Part shown: in pieces, positions 17,645 to 25,164 of the stretch
Position numbering within the stretch: position 1 is the first letter of the stretch
Layout: the number at the start of each line of letters is the position of its first letter
NCBI RefSeq assembly: GCF_005671395.1
Contig: NZ_CP040428.1
Location: 558,001-622,000, forward strand
Reading direction: 5' to 3'
Source: Jejubacter calystegiae
GTDB taxonomy: Bacteria > Pseudomonadota > Gammaproteobacteria > Enterobacterales > Enterobacteriaceae
Length of the DNA: 64,000 nucleotides
Program-made: the position numbers and the translations under genes
Notes under the pieces: model-generated
Told to the model about the DNA's origin: nothing
Databases searched by the model: none
The model's input: the letters and a program-made list of their open reading frames with translations, nothing else

Positions 17645-20314
17645 CTACCAACCATAACGTCGGCTATAGAATCCTTTCACCGCCTGAGTCAGCGCCATAT
17701 AGCCAGCCAGAATCGCCGCCAGCCACGGGAAGTAGCTTAACGGCAGAGCCTGAAGATGCAGGCATTCGGCCCAGGGCGAAAAAGGCAGCAGGATCCCCAG
17801 CGCCATCACCACCAGAGTCATCACTATCAGCGGCCAGGCGGCGCGGCTTTGCAGGAATGGCAGGCGCCGGGTGCGAATCATATGGACGATCAGCGTCTGG
17901 GACAGCAGACCGACCACAAACCATCCTGACTGGAACAGAGTCTGGGCCTCCGGTACCCTGGCCTGGAATACCCACCACATCAGGCAGAAGGTCAGGATGT
18001 CGAAGATGGAACTGATCGGGCCGAAAAACAGCATAAAGCGCCCAATCTGCGCCGGCTCCCAACGCTGGGGCCGAGCCACCTGCTCCTCATCCACGTTATC
18101 AAACGGAATCGCCACCTGTGACATATCGTAAAGGAGGTTCTGAATCAGCAGATGCAGCGGTAGCATCGGCAGGAAAGGCAAAAAGGCGCTGGCCACCAGC
18201 ACGCTAAAGACGTTGCCGAAGTTGGAGCTGGCGGTCATTCTGATGTACTTAAGCATGTTGGCAAAGGTGCGGCGCCCTTCGCGTACCCCTTGTTCCAGCA
18301 CCATCAGGCTCTTTTCCAGCAGAATAATATCCGCCGCCTCACGGGCGATATCCACCGCGCTATCGACCGAGATACCAATATCTGCCGCGCGCAGCGCCGG
18401 AGCGTCGTTAATACCATCGCCCATAAAGCCCACGACGTGCCCCTGTTCGCGTAGCAGACAGACCACACGCGACTTCTGCAGCGGCGTCAGGCGGGCGAAC
18501 AGCACGCACTCCCGCGCCCTGGCGGCCAGGGTGGCATCGTCCATCTCCTCAATCTGGCTACCGGTGAGGGCTTCGCCTGGCGCCAGCCCGACCTCATGGC
18601 AGACTTTCGCCGCCACCAGTTCGCTGTCACCGGTCAGCACTTTAATCGCCACGCCGCCCGCCTGTAGCGCCCGCAGCGCAGGCGCCGTGCTCTCTTTCGG
18701 CGGATCGAGGAAGGTCAGAAAACCTTCCAGGATCAAATCCGACTCATCCCTTTGTCCATACTCGCTGTCGCGCATCGGCAGCGGCTTACTGGCAACCGCC
18801 ACCACCCGTAGCCCTTCACGATTGAGCCGCTCCGCTGTCTGGCGAATCCTGGCGCGTAGTGCGCTATCCATCCTGATAACGTCGCTCCCCTGACGTATCC
18901 GGGTCGAGACATTCAGCATCTCTTCCAGCGCGCCTTTACAGATCAGCCAGTGGCTATCCACCGTCTGGCTCACCACCACCGTCATCCGACGTCGGCTGAA
19001 GTCGAAGGGCACCTCATCCACTTTGCGCCAGCGGGCTGCGATCTCCTCCCCCTGAACCTGCGCCATTTTTTCTTTTATCGCCTCATCCAGCGGGCTGTTC
19101 AGACCGGTCTGGTAATGGCTGTTAAGCCACGCCATCTCCAGTACCTGCTGGCTTGTTTGGCCATCGAGATTCATGTATCCCTCAAGCCGGATACGGTCCC
19201 GGGTCAGGGTGCCGGTCTTATCGGTACACAGAAGGTCCATCGCGCCGAAATTCTGAATGGCGTCCAGCCGCTTGACGATCACCTTCTGACGCGACAGTTT
19301 CATAGCGCCCCTCGCCAGCGTGGAAGTGACGATCATCGGCAGCATTTCCGGCGTCAGTCCTACGGCCACCGAAAGCGCAAACAGCGCGGCGTCCCACCAG
19401 TCACCTTTGGTAAACCCGTTGATCAGCAGTACGATCGGCGCCATCACCAGCATAAAGCGGATCAGCAGCAGGCTGACCCGGCTGATGCCCTGACGAAACG
19501 CATTAGGCTCAGGATCCTTCCCCAGCGTCTGACGGGCAAGTTGCCCGAACCAAGTGTTCTCTCCGGTGGCCACCACTAAAGCCAGGCCGCTGCCGCTGGC
19601 CACGCTGGTGCCCATAAAGCACAGGTTGCTGCTTTCTAACGGACTGCCGGTGGAATCACAGGGCTGAGCCGATTTCTCTACCGGCAGCGATTCGCCGGTC
19701 AGCGTCGCCTGCGAAACAAACAGCGCCCGACCGTTCAACAGGCGAAGATCGGCAGGAACAATATCGCCCGCAGCCAGCTTGACGATGTCGCCCGGCACCA
19801 GATCTTCAACCGGAATGGTCACGTAGCCGCTTTCGCCCCGCTGGTTCAGGGTGCGCAGTACAGTCGCATTACTACTGACCATGGCCTTCAGGACCTGCGC
19901 TGCCCGGGAAGAGCGCAGCTCCTGAATCGCGTTTAACAGCGTAGAGATAAACACCATCAGCGCAATAATTACCGTGGCGGAAAGATCGTCCGTAGCCCAG
20001 GAGATCGCCGCCAGTGCCGTCAGCAGCAGGTTGAAGGGGTTGACGTAGCTACGAACCAGATAGCGCCACCATGGCGTGGAACACTCCGACGCCACCTGAT
20101 TCAGACCGTGGCGCACTCTGGCTTTCACTACCTCTCCGGGGGTCAGCCCTTCCGGATGGCTGGCGAAATGGCGCATCAGGGCAGCCTCATCCATACGGGC
20201 ATAGTGCAGGCAGGCGCGAGCCAGTTCGGCATCGCTCCCGGCTCTGGCGCGCTTTTCCCGGTTCAGTAAGCCACGCGCAGCAGTAAAAGGGGAAGAAAGT
20301 AAAGTAAACAGCAT
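17645..20314 (-). CDS. mgtA: MgtA, Mg2+-importing P-type ATPase
   Basis: MgtA imports Mg2+ through the inner membrane under Mg2+ limitation. With the chosen start it has 889 residues (Salmonella 902), the shortening being at the N-terminus. P-type hallmarks are present: TGES near 206-209, the phosphorylated Asp in CTDKTGT near 365, GDGINDAPAL, and ten membrane helices. The C-terminal third (NVDEEQ, FFGPISSIFDILTFC, HMIRTRRLPF) is nearly identical to Salmonella as I recall it. A TTG at 20350 would add 12 residues, but the ATG at 20314 has GGAGGG seven bases upstream and is preferred. The leader, mgtL and a PhoP box lie upstream. Confidence 0.96.
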   Translation of the reverse strand: MLFTLLSSPFTAARGLLNREKRARAGSDAELARACLHYARMDEAALMRHFASHPEGLTPGEVVKARVRHGLNQVASECSTPWWRYLVRSYVNPFNLLLTALAAISWATDDLSATVIIALMVFISTLLNAIQELRSSRAAQVLKAMVSSNATVLRTLNQRGESGYVTIPVEDLVPGDIVKLAAGDIVPADLRLLNGRALFVSQATLTGESLPVEKSAQPCDSTGSPLESSNLCFMGTSVASGSGLALVVATGENTWFGQLARQTLGKDPEPNAFRQGISRVSLLLIRFMLVMAPIVLLINGFTKGDWWDAALFALSVAVGLTPEMLPMIVTSTLARGAMKLSRQKVIVKRLDAIQNFGAMDLLCTDKTGTLTRDRIRLEGYMNLDGQTSQQVLEMAWLNSHYQTGLNSPLDEAIKEKMAQVQGEEIAARWRKVDEVPFDFSRRRMTVVVSQTVDSHWLICKGALEEMLNVSTRIRQGSDVIRMDSALRARIRQTAERLNREGLRVVAVASKPLPMRDSEYGQRDESDLILEGFLTFLDPPKESTAPALRALQAGGVAIKVLTGDSELVAAKVCHEVGLAPGEALTGSQIEEMDDATLAARARECVLFARLTPLQKSRVVCLLREQGHVVGFMGDGINDAPALRAADIGISVDSAVDIAREAADIILLEKSLMVLEQGVREGRRTFANMLKYIRMTASSNFGNVFSVLVASAFLPFLPMLPLHLLIQNLLYDMSQVAIPFDNVDEEQVARPQRWEPAQIGRFMLFFGPISSIFDILTFCLMWWVFQARVPEAQTLFQSGWFVVGLLSQTLIVHMIRTRRLPFLQSRAAWPLIVMTLVVMALGILLPFSPWAECLHLQALPLSYFPWLAAILAGYMALTQAVKGFYSRRYGW

Positions 20315-20570
20315 AAGCGTCCCTCCGGCGCTTCTTGCGAGGCGCCGCAATCCCTACGGATACGACAAGGCCGTCCCGTCAGGGCAATAAATCAACGAGC
20401 AGGCAGGGACACAACGCGTGTCGCTGCCTTCCGCTTCCGGAAGGCAGCCATCAAAAGAAGAGAACTGACTTACCGGAAGAAATTACACAACTGGGGATAA
20501 GGATCGGGGTCCATAACGCCTCCGGTAACGGCAGAAAGAAGAAAGGGCGACACTATGCCGCCGATAATCG
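20315..20570 (-). ncRNA. mgtA 5' leader (Mg2+/proline-responsive regulatory RNA)
   Basis: From the inferred start point (about 20570) to the mgtA ATG is about 256 bases, close to the 264-base mgtA leader of Salmonella. The leader carries the mgtL reading frame and a strong hairpin, GCTGCCTTCCG (20423-20433) with CGGAAGGCAGC (20438-20448) around a tetraloop, just downstream of mgtL. In Salmonella such stems switch with Mg2+ and with translation of the proline codons of mgtL, controlling Rho-dependent termination. The fold here has not been computed. Confidence 0.7.
20470..20514 (-). CDS. mgtL: MgtL leader peptide
   Basis: A 14-codon frame, MDPDPYPQLCNFFR, sits behind a perfect GGAGG 5 bases upstream of its ATG. 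E. coli and Salmonella MgtL begin MEPDPTP; the Asp-Pro-Asp-Pro-x-Pro core is kept while the rest differs. In those species ribosome stalling or destabilisation on the acidic/proline codons couples low proline or low Mg2+ to mgtA expression. The position within the leader, before the strong hairpin, agrees. Confidence 0.85.
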   Translation of the reverse strand: MDPDPYPQLCNFFR

Positions 20571-20576
20571 GGATAA

Positions 20577-20611
20577 ATCCTAATGTCCGGTCACTAAACC
20601 GCACGTCAACC
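20577..20611 (-). promoter_or_regulatory. mgtA promoter with PhoP box
   Basis: Read on the minus strand: GGTTGA, five bases, GGTTTA (20611 down to 20595), then 12 bases and a -10 TAGGAT (20582-20577). The PhoP consensus is two (T/G)GTTTA repeats five bases apart, and in E. coli mgtA the second repeat is also 12 bases from the -10. One mismatch is in the first repeat. Confidence 0.8.
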
Positions 20612-20712
20612 AACACGGCCGCAGAATGACTTAAATCTGAACGGGCAATCGATTTATTAGAAAACACCCTCTTTGTTCCAGGCCGCGTCATTTCAGGAGC
20701 GGGAATTTTACT

Positions 20713-20726
20713 TTGATCTGAGTCAA
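20713..20726. promoter_or_regulatory. FNR site upstream of nrdDG
   Basis: TTGATCTGAGTCAA matches the FNR consensus (TTGAT-4-ATCAA) at nine of ten arm positions. nrdDG of E. coli is activated by FNR without oxygen, which suits an oxygen-sensitive reductase. Confidence 0.75.
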
Positions 20727-20752
20727 CAACAGCGCAAACATCTTTAGTGAAA

Positions 20753-20800
20753 ACACCATATATAGGCAATAAAATCACAACCAACCCCAACATGTTGTAG
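20753..20800. promoter_or_regulatory. Tandem NrdR boxes upstream of nrdD
   Basis: Two 16-base boxes, ACACCATATATAGGCA (20753-20768) and CCCCAACATGTTGTAG (20785-20800), both keep the core C4, A6, A8-T9, T11 and G13 of the NrdR consensus. Their centres are 32 bases apart, about three helical turns, the spacing seen in other nrd operons. NrdR is the ATP-cone repressor of ribonucleotide reductase genes. Confidence 0.8.
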
Positions 20801-20850
20801 TTGGTGCATATTGACTGATACCACACCCGGCCCGGAAACAGGCGCCGGGC

Positions 20851-20859
20851 TGTGGATAA
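20851..20859 (-). promoter_or_regulatory. DnaA box 1 upstream of nrdD
   Basis: TGTGGATAA on the + strand is the exact complement of the high-affinity DnaA box TTATCCACA. It lies about 105 bases before the nrdD ATG, downstream of the NrdR boxes, between two GC-rich half palindromes (GCCGGGC/CCGGGCGG). Confidence 0.65.
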
Positions 20860-20929
20860 TGCCGGGCGGGTATTGCGAAAAGCCTCTAATTAACAAGCCG
20901 CAAAGGATGTACTGCCCAACGGTCAACGC

Positions 20930-20938
20930 TGTGGATAA
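20930..20938 (-). promoter_or_regulatory. DnaA box 2 upstream of nrdD
   Basis: A second exact TGTGGATAA, in the same orientation and 79 bases from the first, ends 23 bases before the nrdD ATG. Paired DnaA boxes are known to control nrdAB in E. coli. Confidence 0.65.
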
Positions 20939-20961
20939 CCTGTTTTTAAAATGGAGAGATC

Positions 20962-23097
20962 ATGACACCGCATGTGATGAAACGGGATGGGTGCAAAGTA
21001 CCTTTCACTTCAGCGCGTATTCAAGAAGCGATTATACGCGCCGCCGTCGCCGCGGGGGTCGATGACGCAGACTATTGCGCCACCGTCGCGGAGACTGTTA
21101 GCAACCTGATGCAGGATCGCAGTCAGGTCGATATCAACGAGATTCAGACCGCGGTGGAAAACCAGCTGATGTCCGGTCCGTACAAACAGCTGGCCCGCGC
21201 CTATATCGAATACCGCCATGACCGCGATGTTGCCCGTGAAAAACGCGGCCAGCTCAATCAGGAGATCCGGGGGCTGGTCGAACAGACCAACGCCTCACTG
21301 CTGAACGAAAACGCCAATAAAGACAGTAAAGTGATCCCCACCCAGCGCGACCTGCTGGCGGGTATCGTTGCCAAACACTACGCCAAACAGCATCTGCTGC
21401 CGCGCGATGTGGTGCGCGCTCACGAGCGCGGAGAGATCCATTACCACGATCTCGACTACTCCCCCTTCTTCCCGATGTTCAACTGTATGCTGATCGATCT
21501 GAAAGGCATGCTGACCCGCGGTTTTAAGATGGGCAATGCGGAGATCGAACCACCGAAATCTATCTCTACCGCGACGGCGGTCACTGCCCAGATCATCGCC
21601 CAGGTAGCCAGTCATATTTATGGCGGTACCACCATTAACCGTATCGACGAAGTGCTGGCACCTTTCGTCACTGCCAGCTTTGACAAGCACCGTAAAACCG
21701 CCGACGAATGGCAGATTCCGGATGCCGAAGGTTATGCCCGCGCCCGCACCGAAAAAGAGTGCTACGACGCCTTCCAGTCGCTGGAATATGAGGTGAACAC
21801 CCTGCATACCGCCAACGGCCAGACGCCGTTCGTGACCTTCGGTTTTGGTCTGGGTACCAGTTGGGAATCGCGTCTGATCCAGACCTCTATCCTGCGTAAC
21901 CGCATCGCCGGCCTGGGCAAGAACCGCAAAACCGCGGTCTTCCCGAAGCTGGTGTTCGCCATCCGCGATGGCCTGAATCACCAGTTTGGCGATCCCAACT
22001 ACGACATTAAGCAGCTGGCCCTGGAGTGCGCCAGCAAGCGCATGTATCCGGATATCCTGAACTACGACCAGGTGGTGAAAGTCACTGGCTCCTTTAAGAC
22101 CCCGATGGGCTGCCGCAGCTTCCTGGGGGTGTATGAAGAAAACGGCGAACAGATTCACGATGGCCGTAACAACCTGGGCGTCATCAGCCTCAACCTGCCG
22201 CGTATCGCGCTGGAAGCTAAAGGTGATGAGGCGCGTTTCCATGCGCTGCTCGACGAACGCCTGTTGCTTGCGAAAAAAGCGCTGATGACCCGTATCGCAC
22301 GCCTGGAAGGGGTTAAGGCCCGGGTTGCGCCAATCCTCTATATGGAAGGTGCCTGCGGCGTACGCCTGAAAGCGGACGATGACGTCGCAGAGATCTTTAA
22401 AAACGGTCGCGCTTCTATCTCGCTGGGTTATATCGGCATCCACGAAACCATTAACGCGCTATACGGCAATCAGCACGTTTATGACAGCGAAACGCTGCGC
22501 GCTAAAGCGCTCGACGTTGTTCAGCGCCTGCGCCAGGCTGTAGACAGTTGGAAAGAGGAAACCGGGTACGGCTTCAGCCTCTACAGCACCCCGAGCGAAA
22601 ACCTGTGCGATCGCTTCTGTCGTCTGGATACCGCTGAATTCGGCGTAGTACCGGGCGTAACCGATAAGGGCTACTACACCAACAGCTTCCACCTGGACGT
22701 GGAGAAGAAGGTGAATCCTTACGATAAGCTGGACTTCGAAGCGCCCTACCCGCCCGTCGCCAGCGGCGGTTTCATCTGCTACGGCGAATATCCCAACCTG
22801 CAGCATAACCTGAAAGCGCTGGAAGATGTCTGGGATTACAGCTACCAGCACGTGCCCTATTACGGCACCAACACGCCGATCGATGAATGTTACGAATGCG
22901 GCTTCACCGGCGAGTTCGACTGCACCAGTAAAGGCTTTACCTGCCCGAAATGCGGTAACCATGACGCCAGCCGGGTTTCAGTTACCCGCAGGGTCTGCGG
23001 CTACCTGGGCAGCCCGGACGCGCGCCCGTTTAACGCCGGTAAACAGGAAGAGGTGAAACGCCGCGTTAAGCACCTGGGCAACGGCCAGTTGGGCTGA
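20962..23097 (+). CDS. nrdD: NrdD, anaerobic ribonucleoside-triphosphate reductase
   Basis: NrdD is the class III reductase that makes dNTPs without oxygen, using formate as reductant and a glycyl radical. The 711 residues match E. coli NrdD (712). An ATP-cone allosteric domain occupies about residues 3-92. The radical Gly is Gly680 in RRVCGYLGS. The zinc site is formed by two Cys pairs, CYECGF and CPKCG. The ATG is preceded by GGAGAG. nrdG starts two bases after the stop, as one operon. In E. coli mgtA and treRBC lie next to nrdDG; here treRBC is absent, leaving mgtA directly divergent. Confidence 0.98.
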   Translation: MTPHVMKRDGCKVPFTSARIQEAIIRAAVAAGVDDADYCATVAETVSNLMQDRSQVDINEIQTAVENQLMSGPYKQLARAYIEYRHDRDVAREKRGQLNQEIRGLVEQTNASLLNENANKDSKVIPTQRDLLAGIVAKHYAKQHLLPRDVVRAHERGEIHYHDLDYSPFFPMFNCMLIDLKGMLTRGFKMGNAEIEPPKSISTATAVTAQIIAQVASHIYGGTTINRIDEVLAPFVTASFDKHRKTADEWQIPDAEGYARARTEKECYDAFQSLEYEVNTLHTANGQTPFVTFGFGLGTSWESRLIQTSILRNRIAGLGKNRKTAVFPKLVFAIRDGLNHQFGDPNYDIKQLALECASKRMYPDILNYDQVVKVTGSFKTPMGCRSFLGVYEENGEQIHDGRNNLGVISLNLPRIALEAKGDEARFHALLDERLLLAKKALMTRIARLEGVKARVAPILYMEGACGVRLKADDDVAEIFKNGRASISLGYIGIHETINALYGNQHVYDSETLRAKALDVVQRLRQAVDSWKEETGYGFSLYSTPSENLCDRFCRLDTAEFGVVPGVTDKGYYTNSFHLDVEKKVNPYDKLDFEAPYPPVASGGFICYGEYPNLQHNLKALEDVWDYSYQHVPYYGTNTPIDECYECGFTGEFDCTSKGFTCPKCGNHDASRVSVTRRVCGYLGSPDARPFNAGKQEEVKRRVKHLGNGQLG

Positions 23098-23099
23098 GG

Positions 23100-23564
23100 A
23101 TGAACATACACCAGTATTACCCGGTCGATGTGGTTAACGGGCCGGGTACCCGCTGCACGCTGTTTGTGGCGGGTTGCGTTCATCAGTGCCCCGGTTGCTA
23201 CAACAAAAGCACCTGGCGTCTGAACTCCGGCGTTGCCTTTACGCCAGAGATGGCGCAAAAAATCATTGATGACCTCAATGACACCCGGGTACGGCGCCAG
23301 GGACTATCGCTCTCTGGCGGCGATCCGCTCCATCCGCAAAATGTGCCCGATATTCTGAAACTGGTGCAGCGGGTTCGTCGCGAATGCCCCGGCAAAGACA
23401 TCTGGGTCTGGACCGGCTACAAGCTGGATGAGCTGACCCCCCAGCAAATGGAGGTGGTGAGTCTGATTAACGTTCTGGTGGACGGTAAGTTCGTTCAGGA
23501 CCTGAGAGATCCGGCGCTCATCTGGCGCGGCAGCAGCAATCAGGTGATTCACCATCTGCGCTGA
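23100..23564 (+). CDS. nrdG: NrdG, radical-SAM activase of anaerobic RNR
   Basis: NrdG uses S-adenosylmethionine and a [4Fe-4S] cluster to generate the glycyl radical on NrdD. The 154 residues equal the E. coli protein. The radical-SAM cluster motif Cys26-x3-Cys30-x2-Cys33 (GCVHQCPGCYN) and the SAM-binding GGDPLHPQN are present. The ATG lies two bases after nrdD, so the two are translated from one message. Its stop is followed by the hairpin array at the right synteny break. Confidence 0.98.
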   Translation: MNIHQYYPVDVVNGPGTRCTLFVAGCVHQCPGCYNKSTWRLNSGVAFTPEMAQKIIDDLNDTRVRRQGLSLSGGDPLHPQNVPDILKLVQRVRRECPGKDIWVWTGYKLDELTPQQMEVVSLINVLVDGKFVQDLRDPALIWRGSSNQVIHHLR

Positions 23565-23569
23565 ATGGA

Positions 23570-23718
23570 AGGGACCCGAAGGTCCCTGAGACTAATGGCA
23601 AACCTGGGCCGAACGCGTTCGGCCAGAATCACCAGAAAAATAAACAAGGAAAATCAATTCATTGATTTTCGGCAGCTCAACCACAAAGAAGGAAAAACCA
23701 CGTTTTTTCCCTCTTTGT
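23570..23718. repeat. Array of four stem-loops downstream of nrdG
   Basis: Four structures stand in a row. AGGGACC-CGAA-GGTCCCT is at 23570-23587. The perfect 18-base palindrome GGCCGAACGCGTTCGGCC is at 23607-23624. GAAAATCAAT-TC-ATTGATTTTC is at 23649-23670. A near-perfect 15-base stem (ACAAAGAAGGAAAAA with its complement) is at 23683-23718. The first hairpin is copied in the terminator at 23729. No coding frame fits this stretch. Confidence 0.75.
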
Positions 23719-23728
23719 CATCAACCTG

Positions 23729-23752
23729 AAGGGACCCGAAGGTCCCTTTTTT
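23729..23752. terminator. Bidirectional terminator between nrdG and mtr
   Basis: AAGGGACC-CGAA-GGTCCCTT (23729-23748) is followed by TTTT on the + strand. The 20 bases around it repeat the first hairpin of the array 159 bases upstream. Confidence 0.88.
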
Positions 23753-23759
23753 ATGGCTG

Positions 23760-25004
23760 TTACTGAAACACCGGCAACAGATTAAAGCTGGAAAAAATAT
23801 GCACCAGCGCGTTACCGACGCCAAATACCAGAATCAGCGCAATCATCGGCTTACCGCCCCATACCCGAAAGCGAGGACTGCCAAAGCGCTTGCGTGACGC
23901 CCGCGCCAGCAGCGCTGGTACGATAGCGGCCCAGATGGTCGCCGCCAGCCCGGCATAGCCGATAGCATACAGGAACCCGTTCGGCCACAGCAGGCCCCCC
24001 ACCATCGGCGGCAGGAAGGTGATGAGCGCCGTCTTCAGACGACCCAGCGGTGAATCGTCGAAACCAAACAGATCCGCAAGGTAGTCAAACAGTCCCAGCG
24101 TTACGCCAAGGAAAGAGCTGGCCACCGCAAAGTTAGAGAAAATCACCAGCAGCAGATTGAGCGAACGGCTGTTCAGCACACCGCTCAGTGCCTGAACCAG
24201 CACATCGATATTACCGCCCTTCTGAGCAATGCCGATAAAGTCCTGGCGCGGAATATTGCCCATAGTGCCCAGAAGCCAGATAACGTACAGCCCCAGGGCA
24301 ATCAGCGTCCCCCAGAGCAGACAGCGGATAATCAGCTTAGGCTCGCGGCCATAGTATTTCATCAGGCTGGGAACGTTACCGTGATAGCCGAAAGAGGCAA
24401 GACAGAACGGCAGCGTCATCAGCAGGTAGGGGGCATAGCGCGGGCTTTCTTCACTCAGGTTCAGAAGCGTGCCCGGCTCAACGTGACCCAGCAGGCTGCC
24501 GAAAGTCAGGAAGAAGGTGATCACCTTGGCCCCCAGCACAATCGCGGTCATCCGGCTGACCGCCCGGGTACTCAACCAGACGATAAAGGCCACCGCCAGT
24601 GCAAACAGCAGCCCCGCCATCCGTGCCGGAAAAACAACGCCCATCTCCCCCAGAGTATGGTGGATGATCGAGCCGCTGGCCGAGATATAGGCATAGGTCA
24701 GGATATAGAGCACAAAGGCAATGGACAGGCCATTCACCAGGTTCCAGCCACGGCCCAGCAGATCTTTGGTCAGGGTGTCGAAGCTGGCGCCCGGCGGGTA
24801 GTTCAGGTTGGCTTCCAGAATCATCAGCCCCGAATGCAGCATGCAGAACCAGGTGAATACCAGCGCCGCCAGCGACCAGAAAAACCAGGCACCAGACATC
24901 ACTACAGGCAGAGAGAACATACCGGCACCAATAATGGTGCCCCCGATAATCATCACACCGCCCAGAATGGAGGGCGTCGGACGGGAAGTGGAGAGTGCGG
25001 TCAT
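23760..25004 (-). CDS. mtr: Mtr, tryptophan-specific permease
   Basis: Mtr is a high-affinity tryptophan/indole-proton symporter of the HAAAP (aromatic amino acid permease) family. The 414 residues equal the E. coli length and contain 11 hydrophobic segments. The N-terminal [20 protein letters not shown] motif and the stretches [20 protein letters not shown] and [19 protein letters not shown] are near-identical to E. coli. The ATG has AGGAAT upstream. A TrpR operator lies about 60 bases before the start, fitting repression by tryptophan. In E. coli mtr also lies next to deaD. Confidence 0.97.
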   Translation of the reverse strand: MTALSTSRPTPSILGGVMIIGGTIIGAGMFSLPVVMSGAWFFWSLAALVFTWFCMLHSGLMILEANLNYPPGASFDTLTKDLLGRGWNLVNGLSIAFVLYILTYAYISASGSIIHHTLGEMGVVFPARMAGLLFALAVAFIVWLSTRAVSRMTAIVLGAKVITFFLTFGSLLGHVEPGTLLNLSEESPRYAPYLLMTLPFCLASFGYHGNVPSLMKYYGREPKLIIRCLLWGTLIALGLYVIWLLGTMGNIPRQDFIGIAQKGGNIDVLVQALSGVLNSRSLNLLLVIFSNFAVASSFLGVTLGLFDYLADLFGFDDSPLGRLKTALITFLPPMVGGLLWPNGFLYAIGYAGLAATIWAAIVPALLARASRKRFGSPRFRVWGGKPMIALILVFGVGNALVHIFSSFNLLPVFQ

Positions 25005-25059
25005 CTGATGCTATTCCTGTAAGGTAAATCGTGGCGGGCCATCTGCCTGCCGCTGCATT

Positions 25060-25077
25060 GTACCAGTACATGAGTAC
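25060..25077. promoter_or_regulatory. TrpR operator of mtr
   Basis: GTACCAGTACATGAGTAC matches the TrpR operator consensus (GTACTAGTTAACTAGTAC) at 13 of 18 positions, including both outer GTAC ends. It lies 56-73 bases upstream of the mtr start. Confidence 0.7.
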
Positions 25078-25086
25078 AAAAGGGAT

Positions 25087-25116
25087 AAAAAAATCCCGAT
25101 CGGGCAGATCGGGATT
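25087..25116 (-). terminator. deaD terminator
   Basis: On the minus strand AATCCCGATC pairs with GATCGGGATT (25107-25116 with 25092-25101) and is followed by a T-run (25093-25087). Confidence 0.9.
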
Positions 25117-25164
25117 CGTTTATTTTACTTTACAGCGGGTAAAGCAGCATTTTCCGCTTAATTT

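Noticed and set aside
20811-21065. 84-codon + strand frame running into nrdD
   Set aside because: It crosses the nrdD regulatory region and start in another frame and ends in an Arg run caused by nrdD codons; no ribosome binding site.
21295-22443. 382-codon open frame antisense to nrdD
   Set aside because: A shadow of nrdD, with no promoter or ribosome binding site.
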